A stretch of DNA of 64,000 bases. Origin: Pseudomonadales bacterium. GTDB lineage: Bacteria; Pseudomonadota; Gammaproteobacteria; Pseudomonadales; Ketobacteraceae. Under the pieces are notes generated by a model. The model was not told the origin of the DNA and ran no database searches. It saw nothing but the letters and a program-made list of their open reading frames with translations. Positions 43,282 to 51,837 of the stretch are shown piece by piece; the first letter of the stretch is position 1; each line of letters begins with the position of its first letter. The DNA lies in NCBI GenBank assembly GCA_020062665.1, contig JAGUVW010000045.1, positions 50,479 to 114,478 of the forward strand. Reading direction: 5' to 3'. A program made the position numbers and the translations under genes.

Positions 43282-44661
43282 ATGGCGACAAACCGTAGGG
43301 CATGCATGAAGGCGGTGCTGATGTTATCAGCGGCAACGTGTTTGCTACCCGGTTCACCGCTGCGCGCTGAACCGCTGACCCAGTACGTTGACGACTTCTT
43401 TTATGAACTGGGTGGTGGCAGAGCCATTCCACGCGGCGCAGCGGGATACGTCACTTACCGGATTGGCGCACGCTTCACCATCACACCGGGCTATTCCTGC
43501 GGCAATTTCTCGCTTGAACAGAATCTCGAACAGGCATTGAACCGTATCCGCACGCAAGTACAAGGGTTGCCTGACCAGCTCGGCATGGCAGCCACCAATA
43601 TGATTTCGGCGCTGCCGATGTATCTCGTCAAGAACTATGCATCGGACATCTACGGCATCCTGATGTGGAATCTGGATCAGTCGATCGAGTTGTTTCGCTT
43701 TCAGTACAAAACCTGCGAAACGCTGGAAGCGGAGATCATGAACAATCAAGAGGGTTACAACCCTTACGCGACCGCCACGCGAGCGGCGGTGCTGAACCAG
43801 TACATCTGGGGCGGGGAAAACGGCCAGACGATTGATCAGACCACGCGGGAAATTCAGACCAATCCGGGTCGTCAGGGTTTCAATTTCCTCGGTGACGGAC
43901 GCGGTACCGCCGCGCGACCCATTCCGCTCAAACATGATCTGATGGTGCTGGCGTACAACAACCGGCTGGGTCGGGTAGCCAATCCGTTGGATGTCTCGGC
44001 ACCGACCACCCAACAAAACGAAGCTCTGGTACAGACCTGGCGCACACCACAGCATGCTGCAGATTGGCTGGTGGCTGCGACTGGCGAATTTTGGCTGGTG
44101 GTCGATAACACTGCGCCCAAGGAATCGGCGCCGGGAGTGGGGCTGCGACCTGAAATCGATCTGCTGACCGATAATTACGAAATTGCCCTCACTAACGCCG
44201 TCGTCAACAACAATTACGATGAACTTGATGCATTGGAGCTGGGAGGTGTTCCCAACAAGCTGCGTCTGACAGATCGTGTCATCGAATCCATCCAGGCACT
44301 TCAAGGTGACAAACGCGCCATTGCCATCGAGCGCCTGGCCTCCGATACGGCGGTGGCCATCGTCAAGAACAAGGTCGATCTGGCCACTACGCTATTGCGT
44401 GCTGCTGTACAGGATCCTGATGTGGCCACATCGCAGATTTCCGGTGTGGCGGGGCAGGTGGCCTCTCAGGCACGCACTTGGTTGCGCGAAGAAATGGAGG
44501 AGATCAGCCAGATGATGGCCATCGATCGCATGGGCCCTGCCGCTACGCCGGTGATCATCATGAACCGTGGAATGCGGGAAGGCAGTAGAGGTGGTAGCCA
44601 AACAGGACGGGCGGAAACGCAACGTCACCAGACGGGCCGCGATGGCTTCCCCGATAACTAA
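43282..44661 (+). CDS. traH: TIGR03755-family TraH-like protein
   Basis: 459 residues from ATG 43282, which has AAGGA 7 bases upstream; ATG 43267 is open but lacks a site. Signal peptide to about residue 29. Pattern: YVDDFFYELGGGRAIPRGAAGYVTYRIGARFTITPGYSCGNFSLEQNLEQALNRI, a TraH-like periplasmic start, then a long helical body. Part of the assembly machinery of the mating pilus. Confidence 0.85.
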   Translation: MATNRRACMKAVLMLSAATCLLPGSPLRAEPLTQYVDDFFYELGGGRAIPRGAAGYVTYRIGARFTITPGYSCGNFSLEQNLEQALNRIRTQVQGLPDQLGMAATNMISALPMYLVKNYASDIYGILMWNLDQSIELFRFQYKTCETLEAEIMNNQEGYNPYATATRAAVLNQYIWGGENGQTIDQTTREIQTNPGRQGFNFLGDGRGTAARPIPLKHDLMVLAYNNRLGRVANPLDVSAPTTQQNEALVQTWRTPQHAADWLVAATGEFWLVVDNTAPKESAPGVGLRPEIDLLTDNYEIALTNAVVNNNYDELDALELGGVPNKLRLTDRVIESIQALQGDKRAIAIERLASDTAVAIVKNKVDLATTLLRAAVQDPDVATSQISGVAGQVASQARTWLREEMEEISQMMAIDRMGPAATPVIIMNRGMREGSRGGSQTGRAETQRHQTGRDGFPDN

Positions 44662-44684
44662 CGGATTAACAGGAGGAAGAACTC

Positions 44685-46568
44685 ATGTTTTTGGGCAGCT
44701 TGCCGGAAATGCATCTCACCTCTTATGGCTGGATGCTGTACAACAATATGTGGGCATTGTTGGGATTTATCGGCATCGCCGTGTTCCCGTTCATCTGGAT
44801 CATGTTCACATCAGTCGTGGATGCCGTGAAAAAGCACGGTCTCATGGCACCGGAGGCCAGTGCAGCAGCGTGGTTTGCGGCGATGCCCACCCTGCTACTC
44901 ATGCTGGGTGTGTATGCGCTGGCGGTGGTGCCACGGGTTCCGCTCAATATCGACACCTGGGAATACAGCCAACTTTGCACGACTACCGGCGGTGCGCAGC
45001 AGGAAACCGATTTGATGACGCCGGGGAATACTGGCACACCACTGGATCAGGCTCGTGCCTTGACTCAGGCGAACATGAACGCGGCTGATATCCGGGTGCC
45101 GCTTCTGTGGGATTTCGTCATGCGGATCGGGGCCGGTGTGAGCCGTGCCATGAATTCAGCGGGCGCCTGTCCTACCAATACCACTTACCTCGACAAAGTG
45201 CTGCGTGAGATGACCATTAAAGACCCCGCGTTGCGCGCGGAGCTGGGACAGTTCGCGAAAGATTGCTATCTGCCCGCCCGTGCCAAATTTGTCCAAGCAA
45301 TGGAAAGCGGCACATTGGATACTGTGCCGACCATTCATGATGCGACTGACCAGAATCAGTATGTGGCAGCAGCCTATCGAGAATGGCGTTCTTCCTCGCC
45401 ACCGAATGCAGGGAATACGGAGCTGTTTTCCAGAAACACCGATCCGGGTTACATCGGCAGCCGCTTCTTCCTGACTACGCCAGGGCTGTACGCGCCGGTG
45501 ACACCCGGACAGAATGGCATCCAAGGCCAAATATTGAAGGCTAGTATTCCGATCGCGGGTTGGTCTTATGATCCGATTCGTGACTGCACACGCATCACCC
45601 GCCCAGATCGGGATGGCAATCCCTGGTGTACCAGTTCCCACAATGATTCCCTCACTCACAACCAGGGTTCCCCGACCTGCGATGAATGGTGGACGGATGC
45701 GGATAGGGGATTGCTGCACAAGCTGAGACAAGAAGCTGAAAACTCCGTGCTGTTTAAACTCAGTCTCAATGGAGCGGCCACAACGGCTAGCCAAGCGCTC
45801 AACACGGTCATCACCAGCATCAATCCCGCCGATACCAAGTCTGATGACTGGCTGGCGGACAAGATGGTCGCCACCGCGCTCGTCAATGATCAGGAAGCCC
45901 AGCAGAGCGTTTGGGACAAACTCAAAGGGGCCTACAAGAACATATCCGATACGTTCAATTCCCCTGACAGCGGTGTATCGACATCTGCGCCAGGTACCTT
46001 AGATCTTGCGGGTTGGCTTGCCAGTGGCTTTGTTGCAGTCAGGAACGCCGGAGGAGGGGCTATAGCGGCAGGCACGCTGGCAATGAATCTCGCGTCGACA
46101 GCCGTAGAGTTCTATTCTACCGCCTGGATCGTCAAGCATGCCTATCCCGTCATTCAAGCTTACCTGATGTTTTTTTTCATTGCGTTGATGCCAGTGGTCA
46201 TGCTGGGCAGTCTGTATGACATTGCCCGTCTGTTTCAGATGGTTTTACTGTTTCTGGGCATCATGTTCCTGAGCCCCTGGCGCTATGTCGTGGAATATCT
46301 CGATGAGCGCCTGTTCGAGATCATGTTCCCCGATCAACTGGGTGCGCTGGGAACGGATCTGATACTGCGCAGCAAGGAACGGTTGATCGTCGATGTGACC
46401 ACCACGCTCATGTATACGTTGTTTCCGGTGATTTTGTTATGGCTGGTGGGGATGATGGGGGCGGATGCGGCGAATGGTATCAATGGTATTTTTAGGGCGG
46501 AAAATTATCAAAAATTCGGCGCATCAATGAGCAAATGGGGCGGTGGTAAAGGCGGGAAAAAAAAATAA
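44685..46568 (+). CDS. traG: TraG-N-type mating-pair protein
   Basis: 627 residues from ATG 44685, with AGGAGG upstream. Membrane spans near 20-45 and 60-85 at the N-terminus and a cluster near 470-600 (YLMFFFIALMPVVMLGSLYDIARLFQMVLLFLGIMFL), with a large periplasmic region between. Basic glycine-rich end (GGGKGGKKK). TraG N-terminal-type proteins stabilise mating pairs and may mediate exclusion. Last gene of the transfer region. Confidence 0.88.
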   Translation: MFLGSLPEMHLTSYGWMLYNNMWALLGFIGIAVFPFIWIMFTSVVDAVKKHGLMAPEASAAAWFAAMPTLLLMLGVYALAVVPRVPLNIDTWEYSQLCTTTGGAQQETDLMTPGNTGTPLDQARALTQANMNAADIRVPLLWDFVMRIGAGVSRAMNSAGACPTNTTYLDKVLREMTIKDPALRAELGQFAKDCYLPARAKFVQAMESGTLDTVPTIHDATDQNQYVAAAYREWRSSSPPNAGNTELFSRNTDPGYIGSRFFLTTPGLYAPVTPGQNGIQGQILKASIPIAGWSYDPIRDCTRITRPDRDGNPWCTSSHNDSLTHNQGSPTCDEWWTDADRGLLHKLRQEAENSVLFKLSLNGAATTASQALNTVITSINPADTKSDDWLADKMVATALVNDQEAQQSVWDKLKGAYKNISDTFNSPDSGVSTSAPGTLDLAGWLASGFVAVRNAGGGAIAAGTLAMNLASTAVEFYSTAWIVKHAYPVIQAYLMFFFIALMPVVMLGSLYDIARLFQMVLLFLGIMFLSPWRYVVEYLDERLFEIMFPDQLGALGTDLILRSKERLIVDVTTTLMYTLFPVILLWLVGMMGADAANGINGIFRAENYQKFGASMSKWGGGKGGKKK

Positions 46569-46580
46569 GGTTGTGCTGTT

Positions 46581-46607
46581 GCCGCGACAGCTTGTGCTTG
46601 TCGCGGC
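46581..46607 (+). terminator. Stem-loop between convergent genes
   Basis: GCCGCGACA (46581-46589) pairs with TGTCGCGGC (46599-46607). It lies just after the traG stop and before the 3' end of the minus-strand gene; no T run, so a weak or bidirectional terminator at best. Confidence 0.5.
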
Positions 46608-46611
46608 GGTA

Positions 46612-46896
46612 TTACCAGTTTCCCCATCGATCGCTTCTGCCTGGATCTGCACCCCACCGGTCACCACCCCATGCTGCTGATACTGATTCATCATCATCAA
46701 TTTCAATATCAATGGACTCGATTTCCGGTGCATTACGCTGCAGGCGGATGCAGGCTTTATAAATCAGGATCACGGGGCCGAACAAAGCCATGGCCATGAC
46801 ACTCAAAGCCATGCCTGTTACTTTGGCAGCAGTGCCAAGCTGGGCGTCCTCTAACGGCTCCAGCCAGGGATTGTGAGCGTTGTTGACAGGTTCCAT
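46612..46896 (-). CDS. Small membrane protein (94 aa), convergent with traG
   Basis: 94 residues from ATG 46896. One hydrophobic segment (about 25-48: VTGMALSVMAMALFGPVILIYKACI) between soluble ends; acidic tail (IDIEIDDDESVSAAWGG). In related ICEs a small opposite-strand gene also follows traG; this may be its counterpart, but no family is recognised. Confidence 0.5.
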   Translation of the reverse strand: MEPVNNAHNPWLEPLEDAQLGTAAKVTGMALSVMAMALFGPVILIYKACIRLQRNAPEIESIDIEIDDDESVSAAWGGDRWGADPGRSDRWGNW

Positions 46897-47103
46897 CTAC
46901 TTTGATCTCCATGAGATTGTTTCCACCCCTGATGATAGGCGGGATTGCAGTGGTGTGCCAATAACCGATTTCCCGCAGTGGTGAAGCTATGCCCAATAGT
47001 GGTTATAAAACAGCCTGCTCGGTGGGCGGTATGTTCAGAATGAATCCTCAAAGCTGTATCCATGCCAACGGAAGGGCGCCTGCAATCCCGCATCCGAACC
47101 GGT

Positions 47104-47200
47104 ACTGACGTATTGCAGTACGATCTGGTGCTAACCCCGGAAAACTCGAAGAAAGGCTACTATTGACGGAAAAGCAAAAGGCCCCGAGATGGGGCCTTTT
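47104..47200 (+). repeat. Tail-plus-terminator repeat, copy 1
   Basis: About 97 bp: a coding tail (TDVLQYDLVLT.EN.K..YY, stop) followed by a GGCCCC/GGGGCC hairpin. Copy 2 is at 49247-49340. Differences between the copies are mostly synonymous or conservative within the tail, so the sequence was under protein-level constraint in both. Confidence 0.75.
47176..47200 (+). terminator. Intrinsic terminator
   Basis: AAAAGGCCCC, short loop, GGGGCCTTTT: a symmetric stem with A and T runs that can work in both directions, stopping traffic from the transfer operon side and from the minus-strand gene at 47242. Confidence 0.85.
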
Positions 47201-47241
47201 CATGTCATAGCTGTGTCTTGCTTGTATCGGCTACTTTTCTG

Positions 47242-47571
47242 TCAGCTAGAATTACTTCTAGTGACTATTCTGGGAACACCCTGGCTCACAACCCCATAAA
47301 CACCACGCCCAACAAAACAACCCTGCACCATTTGCCCCTCTGCGAGGTTCACCCACAGGGCAGGTATGTCATTTTCAAGGGCGTAGGCAGCAATGCTCAA
47401 TTTGACCGGAATGGATTCCCGAATTTTTAAGGCGTCGCCCACATCAATAAAGCCCAACCACATAGTGTAAAAAATCTCTCCATTCCGGCGCAGAATTCCT
47501 ACGCTTTCACCTGAAAACGTGCCGTTCAGGACAATGTTTCGGTAATTGAGCTTTCGTAATAAAAGTGGCAT
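47242..47571 (-). CDS. Unrecognised 109-aa protein, divergent from the SOS-box operon
   Basis: 109 residues from ATG 47571, with AGGGG 5 bases upstream. Mixed alpha/beta pattern (VLNGTFSGESVGILRRNGEIFYTMWLGFIDVGDALKIRESIPVKLS; ALENDIPALWVNLAEGQ). Its start lies 13 bp from a LexA-type box shared with the divergent operon, so it may be SOS-regulated too. No family recognised; no catalytic motif visible. Confidence 0.55.
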   Translation of the reverse strand: MPLLLRKLNYRNIVLNGTFSGESVGILRRNGEIFYTMWLGFIDVGDALKIRESIPVKLSIAAYALENDIPALWVNLAEGQMVQGCFVGRGVYGVVSQGVPRIVTRSNSS

Positions 47572-47579
47572 ATAACCCC

Positions 47580-47607
47580 TTTACACTGTTTATTCATACA
47601 GTATAAT
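47580..47607 (+). promoter_or_regulatory. Promoter with LexA-type box in the spacer
   Basis: TTTACA (47580-47585), 16-bp spacer, TATAAT (47602-47607). The spacer itself is CTGTTTATTCATACAG (47586-47601), an exact CTGT-N8-ACAG LexA box. Bound LexA would cover both hexamers. ATG 47638 follows 30 bp after the -10. Confidence 0.8.
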
Positions 47608-47637
47608 TTGCGGAATCTACAAAAGGAATTTGCAGCC

Positions 47638-48060
47638 ATGGATTTTCGGCAAACTGCGCTCGATAACAGGCACCGGCTACTTGTTTCACTGAGCTATTTA
47701 AATCGTCAGGCCGGTACCGGGGCGGCGGGCACCGTTTCGGAAATTACCCGGAAGGCGATCGCCTGGGGATATGTTCCTGAGCGGAATACCCCGACCGGTG
47801 AGTTAATGGGTACATGGGTTAGACGCAGAGCCATTCCCGCATGGGCAGCCAAAGCGGCAGCTAGGCTATTACTCCAATTGACAGAGTACAAACCCAATAC
47901 CCTAGAGGAAACAGCCGCGTTGGCATTAATGCTGGCCGAAGGTTTTCCTGAAGCAGACGATCAAACCCTACGGTCTCAAATTCCCGATCATCTACGCAGT
48001 TTTCTCGTCGATGATGTTATCAGCAAGGCTATTCATGTCAGAAAAATCCATGCCGGGTAA
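47638..48060 (+). CDS. Unrecognised first gene of the SOS-box operon
   Basis: 140 residues from ATG 47638 (AAGGA upstream; the frame is open from TTG 47608). Helical and soluble; a possible HTH-like segment AAGTVSEITRKAIAWGYVPERNTPTGELMGTWVRRRAIPAW (about 30-75) could bind DNA. Overlaps the VbhA-like gene by 26 bp. Directly controlled by the LexA-box promoter. Might be a regulator or a toxin paired with the antitoxin-like protein; no known toxin motif (such as Fic HPFxxGNG) is present. Confidence 0.6.
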   Translation: MDFRQTALDNRHRLLVSLSYLNRQAGTGAAGTVSEITRKAIAWGYVPERNTPTGELMGTWVRRRAIPAWAAKAAARLLLQLTEYKPNTLEETAALALMLAEGFPEADDQTLRSQIPDHLRSFLVDDVISKAIHVRKIHAG

Positions 48061-48283
48061 AAAAAGTGATCTGTCTGATGCCGCTATTCAGCAGCGCCGT
48101 AAAGGCGTTGAAGAAGCATTGGCCGATGCCGCGATAGAAGGGTATGTTGCAACAGCAGACGAACTTGCGGTATGGGAGTGTTATATCGTGGGAACACAGT
48201 CACTTGAAACTACCACAAAGAAACTGCAAAAAATGGCGTTGTCACGCCAGAACGTAGTCTCCATCCCCGACCGCGACGCTTGA
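48035..48283 (+). CDS. VbhA-like antitoxin
   Basis: 82 residues from ATG 48035 (AAGG 7-10 bases upstream), overlapping the previous gene. Residues about 18-65 (QQRRKGVEEALADAAIEGYVATADELAVWECYIVGTQSLETTTKKL) follow the antitoxin VbhA pattern RRKAVENALASxxLEG...YxxGxxSxEE. VbhA-type antitoxins normally block Fic AMPylating toxins by an inhibitory helix, yet no Fic protein lies nearby, so the partner is unknown. Ends 5 bp before the nuclease gene. Confidence 0.6.
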   Translation: MSEKSMPGKKSDLSDAAIQQRRKGVEEALADAAIEGYVATADELAVWECYIVGTQSLETTTKKLQKMALSRQNVVSIPDRDA

Positions 48284-48288
48284 AATTG

Positions 48289-49029
48289 ATGGCTACCCAT
48301 CTTTTCCGGATTGTCCGGTTGCTTCTTGTAATGACCACTGTTTTGATGGCCATACCCTCTACCTATGCGCATCCGGGTGGACAGGATGCTAACGGTGGCC
48401 ACTACAACCGTACCACCGGTGAGTACCATTGCCATCGCAGCGGTTGTGCAGGGAAGGGTGCTGCTACGGTTAGCGCAGTTGATCAATCAGAGGCCGCCCT
48501 GCAAGAGGCGCGGCGAGAGCACAGGCCGTTCAGCCTGGTGTATAGCCGGCAGGATTGGCCGCACTGGATCGACACAGACAGGGATTGCCAAAACACTCGC
48601 GCCGAGATCCTGATTACTACCAGTCTGTCACCTGTGCGTTACCGCAATGCAAAACGCTGCAGCGTGGTGGAAGGGCAGTGGTATGACCCGTATTCCGGCA
48701 AAACGCTCACGCAAGCCAGTGATCTGGATATTGATCACATTGTTCCGCTCAAATGGGCGCACAGCCATGGCGCGGCAAACTGGTCCAAGAGCCAGAAGCG
48801 GACGTTTGCCAATGACCCAGACAATCTGATTCCGGTGGATGACAACCTTAACCAAGCAAAAAGTGACAAGGGTCCGGCTAACTGGATGCCGCCCAATCAA
48901 AGCTACCGGTGCGAATACCTGGAACGGTTTACGGCGGTGGTGGCTGAGTACCGTTTGCAGCCGACGCCTGGCGAAAAGCGGATTATGGAACGGATGGGTG
49001 CGGCTTGTTCAGGTGGTGCCTTTCGGTAA
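48289..49029 (+). CDS. Exported HNH-type nuclease with YHYH-like motif
   Basis: 246 residues from ATG 48289 (TTG 48280 possible). Signal peptide to about residue 27 (TYA). Next comes HPGGQDANGGHYNRTTGEYHCHRSGC, a conserved His/Cys motif of extracellular nucleases (YHYH-like), then an HNH/DUF1524 domain: DLDIDHIVPLKWAHSHGA, FANDPDNLIPVDDNLNQAKSDKGP, W.PP. Catalysis would use the DH pair in DIDHIVP. Acts outside the cytoplasm after export; DNA degradation is inferred. Last gene of the operon under the LexA-type promoter. No dedicated immunity protein recognised. Confidence 0.8.
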   Translation: MATHLFRIVRLLLVMTTVLMAIPSTYAHPGGQDANGGHYNRTTGEYHCHRSGCAGKGAATVSAVDQSEAALQEARREHRPFSLVYSRQDWPHWIDTDRDCQNTRAEILITTSLSPVRYRNAKRCSVVEGQWYDPYSGKTLTQASDLDIDHIVPLKWAHSHGAANWSKSQKRTFANDPDNLIPVDDNLNQAKSDKGPANWMPPNQSYRCEYLERFTAVVAEYRLQPTPGEKRIMERMGAACSGGAFR

Positions 49030-49037
49030 AGTCTACA

Positions 49038-49211
49038 AGTAGGGGGTTCTAGGGATTTTCCATCCAAATGCGACATTCACACTGCTAAGTGATTTCTGGT
49101 AGTAGACTACGAGATGCATCAAATAAGTAATACCCCTCTGGTGCCCACGGATGGCGCAGCCTCCAGAGCACTTTGTCGTTTTTGGATGGAAAATCCCTAG
49201 AACCCCCTACT
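49038..49211. mobile_element. MITE-like palindromic element, copy 1 (174 bp)
   Basis: A 31-bp perfect terminal inverted repeat: 49038-49068 and 49181-49211, beginning AGTAGGGGGTTCTAGGG; similarity continues to 38 bp with two mismatches. The inside holds an imperfect hairpin (49136-49168). No transposase frame. A second partial copy in the opposite orientation starts at 63900. It has cut into the coding tail at 49212, since that frame is open up to the element. Confidence 0.8.
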
Positions 49212-49246
49212 GGCAAGCCCCCGATCCATTCTGTTTCTATACAGTC

Positions 49247-49340
49247 ACGGACGTATTGCAGTACGATCTGGTACTTACCCTGGAAAACACTAAGAATCGG
49301 TACTACTGACAAGTAAAGGAAAGGCCCCGACTCGGGGCCA
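49247..49340 (+). repeat. Tail-plus-terminator repeat, copy 2
   Basis: Codes TDVLQYDLVLTLENTKNRYY and a stop, followed by a GGCCCCGA/TCGGGGCC stem (49323-49339) without a T run. Counterpart of 47104-47200; the two copies bracket the SOS-box cassette. The frame upstream is open to the MITE-like element, suggesting a truncated gene. Confidence 0.75.
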
Positions 49341-49363
49341 ACGTAAAGCGAGGGCTAGCAACA

Positions 49364-51535
49364 GTGGGATATTCGCTATTGGTTAAAACTTTCCGTCTTT
49401 GTGCATTTGTTTTTATTCTATTTACCATTTCCGCTTGTCAAAACTACGTTGATCTTGAGTACCAGGCGGTCTACAAGGATTCTATTAGTGCAGAGAAGAA
49501 CAACCTTGCGGTATTAAAGAAACCAAAGATCCTACTGGTGGCAGATAATCAAAAGGCATTGGTGGCTACGGCGCCGATTTTTGAGCAGAGTAGTTTTTCT
49601 GAAAAAACGGTAAATACAGCGCACAGAAAGCCAGCGCTAGATGCGTTTTCGACCGATATTCTGGTAGAGATAATCAATAAAACAGACGCTGAACTCATTA
49701 TTCATGCCGGTGATTTGCTCAACAATAGCTGCAGAAGTGAATTTGAGATGGTAACGCAAACATTAGCTGGAAAAACATGGTTCGCTGCGCCTGGTAACCA
49801 TGATGGGTATTTTCTAGGTATTTCTTCCCCAAGGGATATCTCCCGCTCTTTTAGCGGACCGATACCATTTTTAAATAATCAGTTGCTTGATGAAAGGGCA
49901 GGCTGGGCCCAGGTTTGTACGCCAGTAATGGAACGAAAATGTAAGCGGAAAGACGACAACAGTGATATTCCTGATGTTTTTGAATGCGAAGATGCAAGCA
50001 AAGACAAAGAGCTGATTGGTTTTGGGTTTAGTGATGTGAGCGAATATCACTGGTACCAAAATAACGTACTCGACAAACTGGGTTATAACACTGCGTATTT
50101 AGAGGCGATCGGTATTGATAAGACCATGCGTCTAGATGCAGTTCCTACCCCTATCAAGATTAAAGGCTACGACAAACACGAAGGGTATTCTGTTAAGTGT
50201 ATAGACTTCCTGAAAAAGACTGGCAGTCTGCATAAAGGCTATATGTCGAATGTATGTTGGACCGAGTTCGAAGGAAATGAGGATGGCTTCAACGACTTTA
50301 AATATGACAAAGATCAAAGCAGAAATTACAACTACAAGCGTCAATTTGATGAACGCTCTCCCTGGAAAAACTTTATCGTTCAAAAGCTTAATGTGGTGAT
50401 TGATAAAAGGTTGATAGACATCCTGATCATTGACACCTCTAGCTATATAGACGGTGTTGCGGTAAAGGAAAACGGTCGTTTTCGGATTGGATCATATGGT
50501 GCTGCTGATGCAGGTTATATTTCGAGACCGCAGATGGATGTCATAGATGCCCTATTCGACGAGAACAAAGAGACAGTGATTGTTGGACACCATCCTTTGG
50601 TGGATTTCGATGAGAACTCCTACAAAATGATCCATAAGCTTTTTGTTAAAGGTAGTGGCGTGACCCGGTATATATCCGGGGATACCCACGATGGTTACGA
50701 AGCATTATTTAAGAGAAAACACGTCAGCAAGGAAGGCAAAGAGAACGAGCGGGTTGTGCGCGAGGTAAATCTAGGTTCAACGATTGATGCGCCAATAGAG
50801 TACGCGTTACTAGGGGTTGATATTAACAATGTGTTGAGGACGCAACGTTTTTCACTAACTCCCCTGAAGCTAACCAAGGGTGAGCAGCAGTATAAAGCCT
50901 ACAAGAAAACAAACGGCAAGGTGGCTAAACGTGATATTGGTACATTGAATAAAGGGGGTAACGGTAGATCTAATCCAAGTCAAACCGAAAAGCTCTATGG
51001 AACGTTTGATGATGATATCTGGACCGGAATGTGTGGTGATAACGGCTGGTATTTTGATCATAACGGTACAAACATGACGCCCGTTTTCGACAGGGGCTAT
51101 AAGTCAAATCTCTCCTCTTATAGAATCAAACAGCCTATAAGTTACTTCCTTGGTTTGCCGTATCTGTTGAGAATTGATAACCCCACCAAGATATACATTC
51201 GCAGCCAATACGCCTATAAAATTAACCGGTTGATTGAGTTAGCAGAAGTTTACTCGCAGTTACTCTATGTGCTGAAGTTTGAAAAGGAGCAGGATCCTAC
51301 ATTGGTCTCTTTAGAAAAAGCAGCTGAAAGCTCGTTGAATTCTCTGCAGGACGAAGGGTTAATGGCATACCTGAATCTCAGTCACGATCCGTTCCATACG
51401 ACGCTTAAGAATTTATCGAAGCTCGTATTGCACTATGAGGTTCTGGATTTAGGTAGCAAAGAGGCTAAAGTGTTTAAACTGTGTAGCGCGCTATATGAGG
51501 CAGAGAGAGAGTTTCGCAGCGCTTGGCTCGATTAG
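49364..51535 (+). CDS. Lipoprotein metallophosphoesterase
   Basis: 723 residues from GTG 49364, the only early start in frame (GAGGG about 10 bases upstream). Lipobox TISAC at about residues 21-25. Calcineurin-type motifs in order: IIHAGDLLNN (GD), AAPGNHDGYF (GNHD), IVGHHPL (GHH), YISGDTHDGYE (GDTH). The usual first D-x-H appears only as VADNQ. Large insertions lie between the motifs, and a C-terminal half (about 480-723) of unknown fold follows. Surface-anchored hydrolase of phosphoesters; substrate unknown. AT-richer than flanking genes, single-gene unit between the MITE-like element and the metal-resistance block. Confidence 0.8.
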   Translation: MGYSLLVKTFRLCAFVFILFTISACQNYVDLEYQAVYKDSISAEKNNLAVLKKPKILLVADNQKALVATAPIFEQSSFSEKTVNTAHRKPALDAFSTDILVEIINKTDAELIIHAGDLLNNSCRSEFEMVTQTLAGKTWFAAPGNHDGYFLGISSPRDISRSFSGPIPFLNNQLLDERAGWAQVCTPVMERKCKRKDDNSDIPDVFECEDASKDKELIGFGFSDVSEYHWYQNNVLDKLGYNTAYLEAIGIDKTMRLDAVPTPIKIKGYDKHEGYSVKCIDFLKKTGSLHKGYMSNVCWTEFEGNEDGFNDFKYDKDQSRNYNYKRQFDERSPWKNFIVQKLNVVIDKRLIDILIIDTSSYIDGVAVKENGRFRIGSYGAADAGYISRPQMDVIDALFDENKETVIVGHHPLVDFDENSYKMIHKLFVKGSGVTRYISGDTHDGYEALFKRKHVSKEGKENERVVREVNLGSTIDAPIEYALLGVDINNVLRTQRFSLTPLKLTKGEQQYKAYKKTNGKVAKRDIGTLNKGGNGRSNPSQTEKLYGTFDDDIWTGMCGDNGWYFDHNGTNMTPVFDRGYKSNLSSYRIKQPISYFLGLPYLLRIDNPTKIYIRSQYAYKINRLIELAEVYSQLLYVLKFEKEQDPTLVSLEKAAESSLNSLQDEGLMAYLNLSHDPFHTTLKNLSKLVLHYEVLDLGSKEAKVFKLCSALYEAEREFRSAWLD

Positions 51536-51837
51536 ATTGTTGTGAGATACCCGATATCGTCGGCGAACGCTTACTTCCGAGCTGAATCCAATTGTGCTGA
51601 ATTTCTTTTAATAAAGATCCCAGATACAAGCTCTACTTGATATCGTTGCTTGACCCAGGGATCAATATCAGGCCCGGCCGGTAAAAATGCTGGATTTAGG
51701 CGCTTCGTCTATAAGTGGCTGATTTTATTTGGCCGTTTTACTGGCCGGACCTCTAAATTACGTGGATAGAGGCTATTGGACGGAAACCTGCGGTTACGAT
51801 GTGGTCGCGGGACTCAAAACCGTAGGTTTTCGTTCAA
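51536..51837. other. 300-bp gap rich in inverted repeats
   Basis: Inverted repeats: CCGGCCGGTAAAA (51674-51686) with TTTTACTGGCCGG (51736-51748, one mismatch), and AAACCTGCGGTT with AACCGTAGGTTT near 51790-51830. Between them CCTCT/AGAGG pairs again. No gene fits; it looks like a recombination scar or terminator cluster before the DUF4143 remnant. Confidence 0.45.

Larger units (their letters stand above)
46897..47241. other. 345-bp gap with a coding-tail remnant and terminator
   Basis: From 47062 an open frame (34 residues) ends with TDVLQYDLVLTPENSKKGYY and a stop at 47161-47165, followed by a strong terminator (47176-47200). The same tail recurs at 49247-49310. The left part of the gap is without a recognisable gene. 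Confidence 0.5.

Noticed and set aside
43354..44304. 316-codon minus-strand frame inside the TraH-like gene
   Set aside because: Antisense shadow; the plus-strand product matches the expected family and position.
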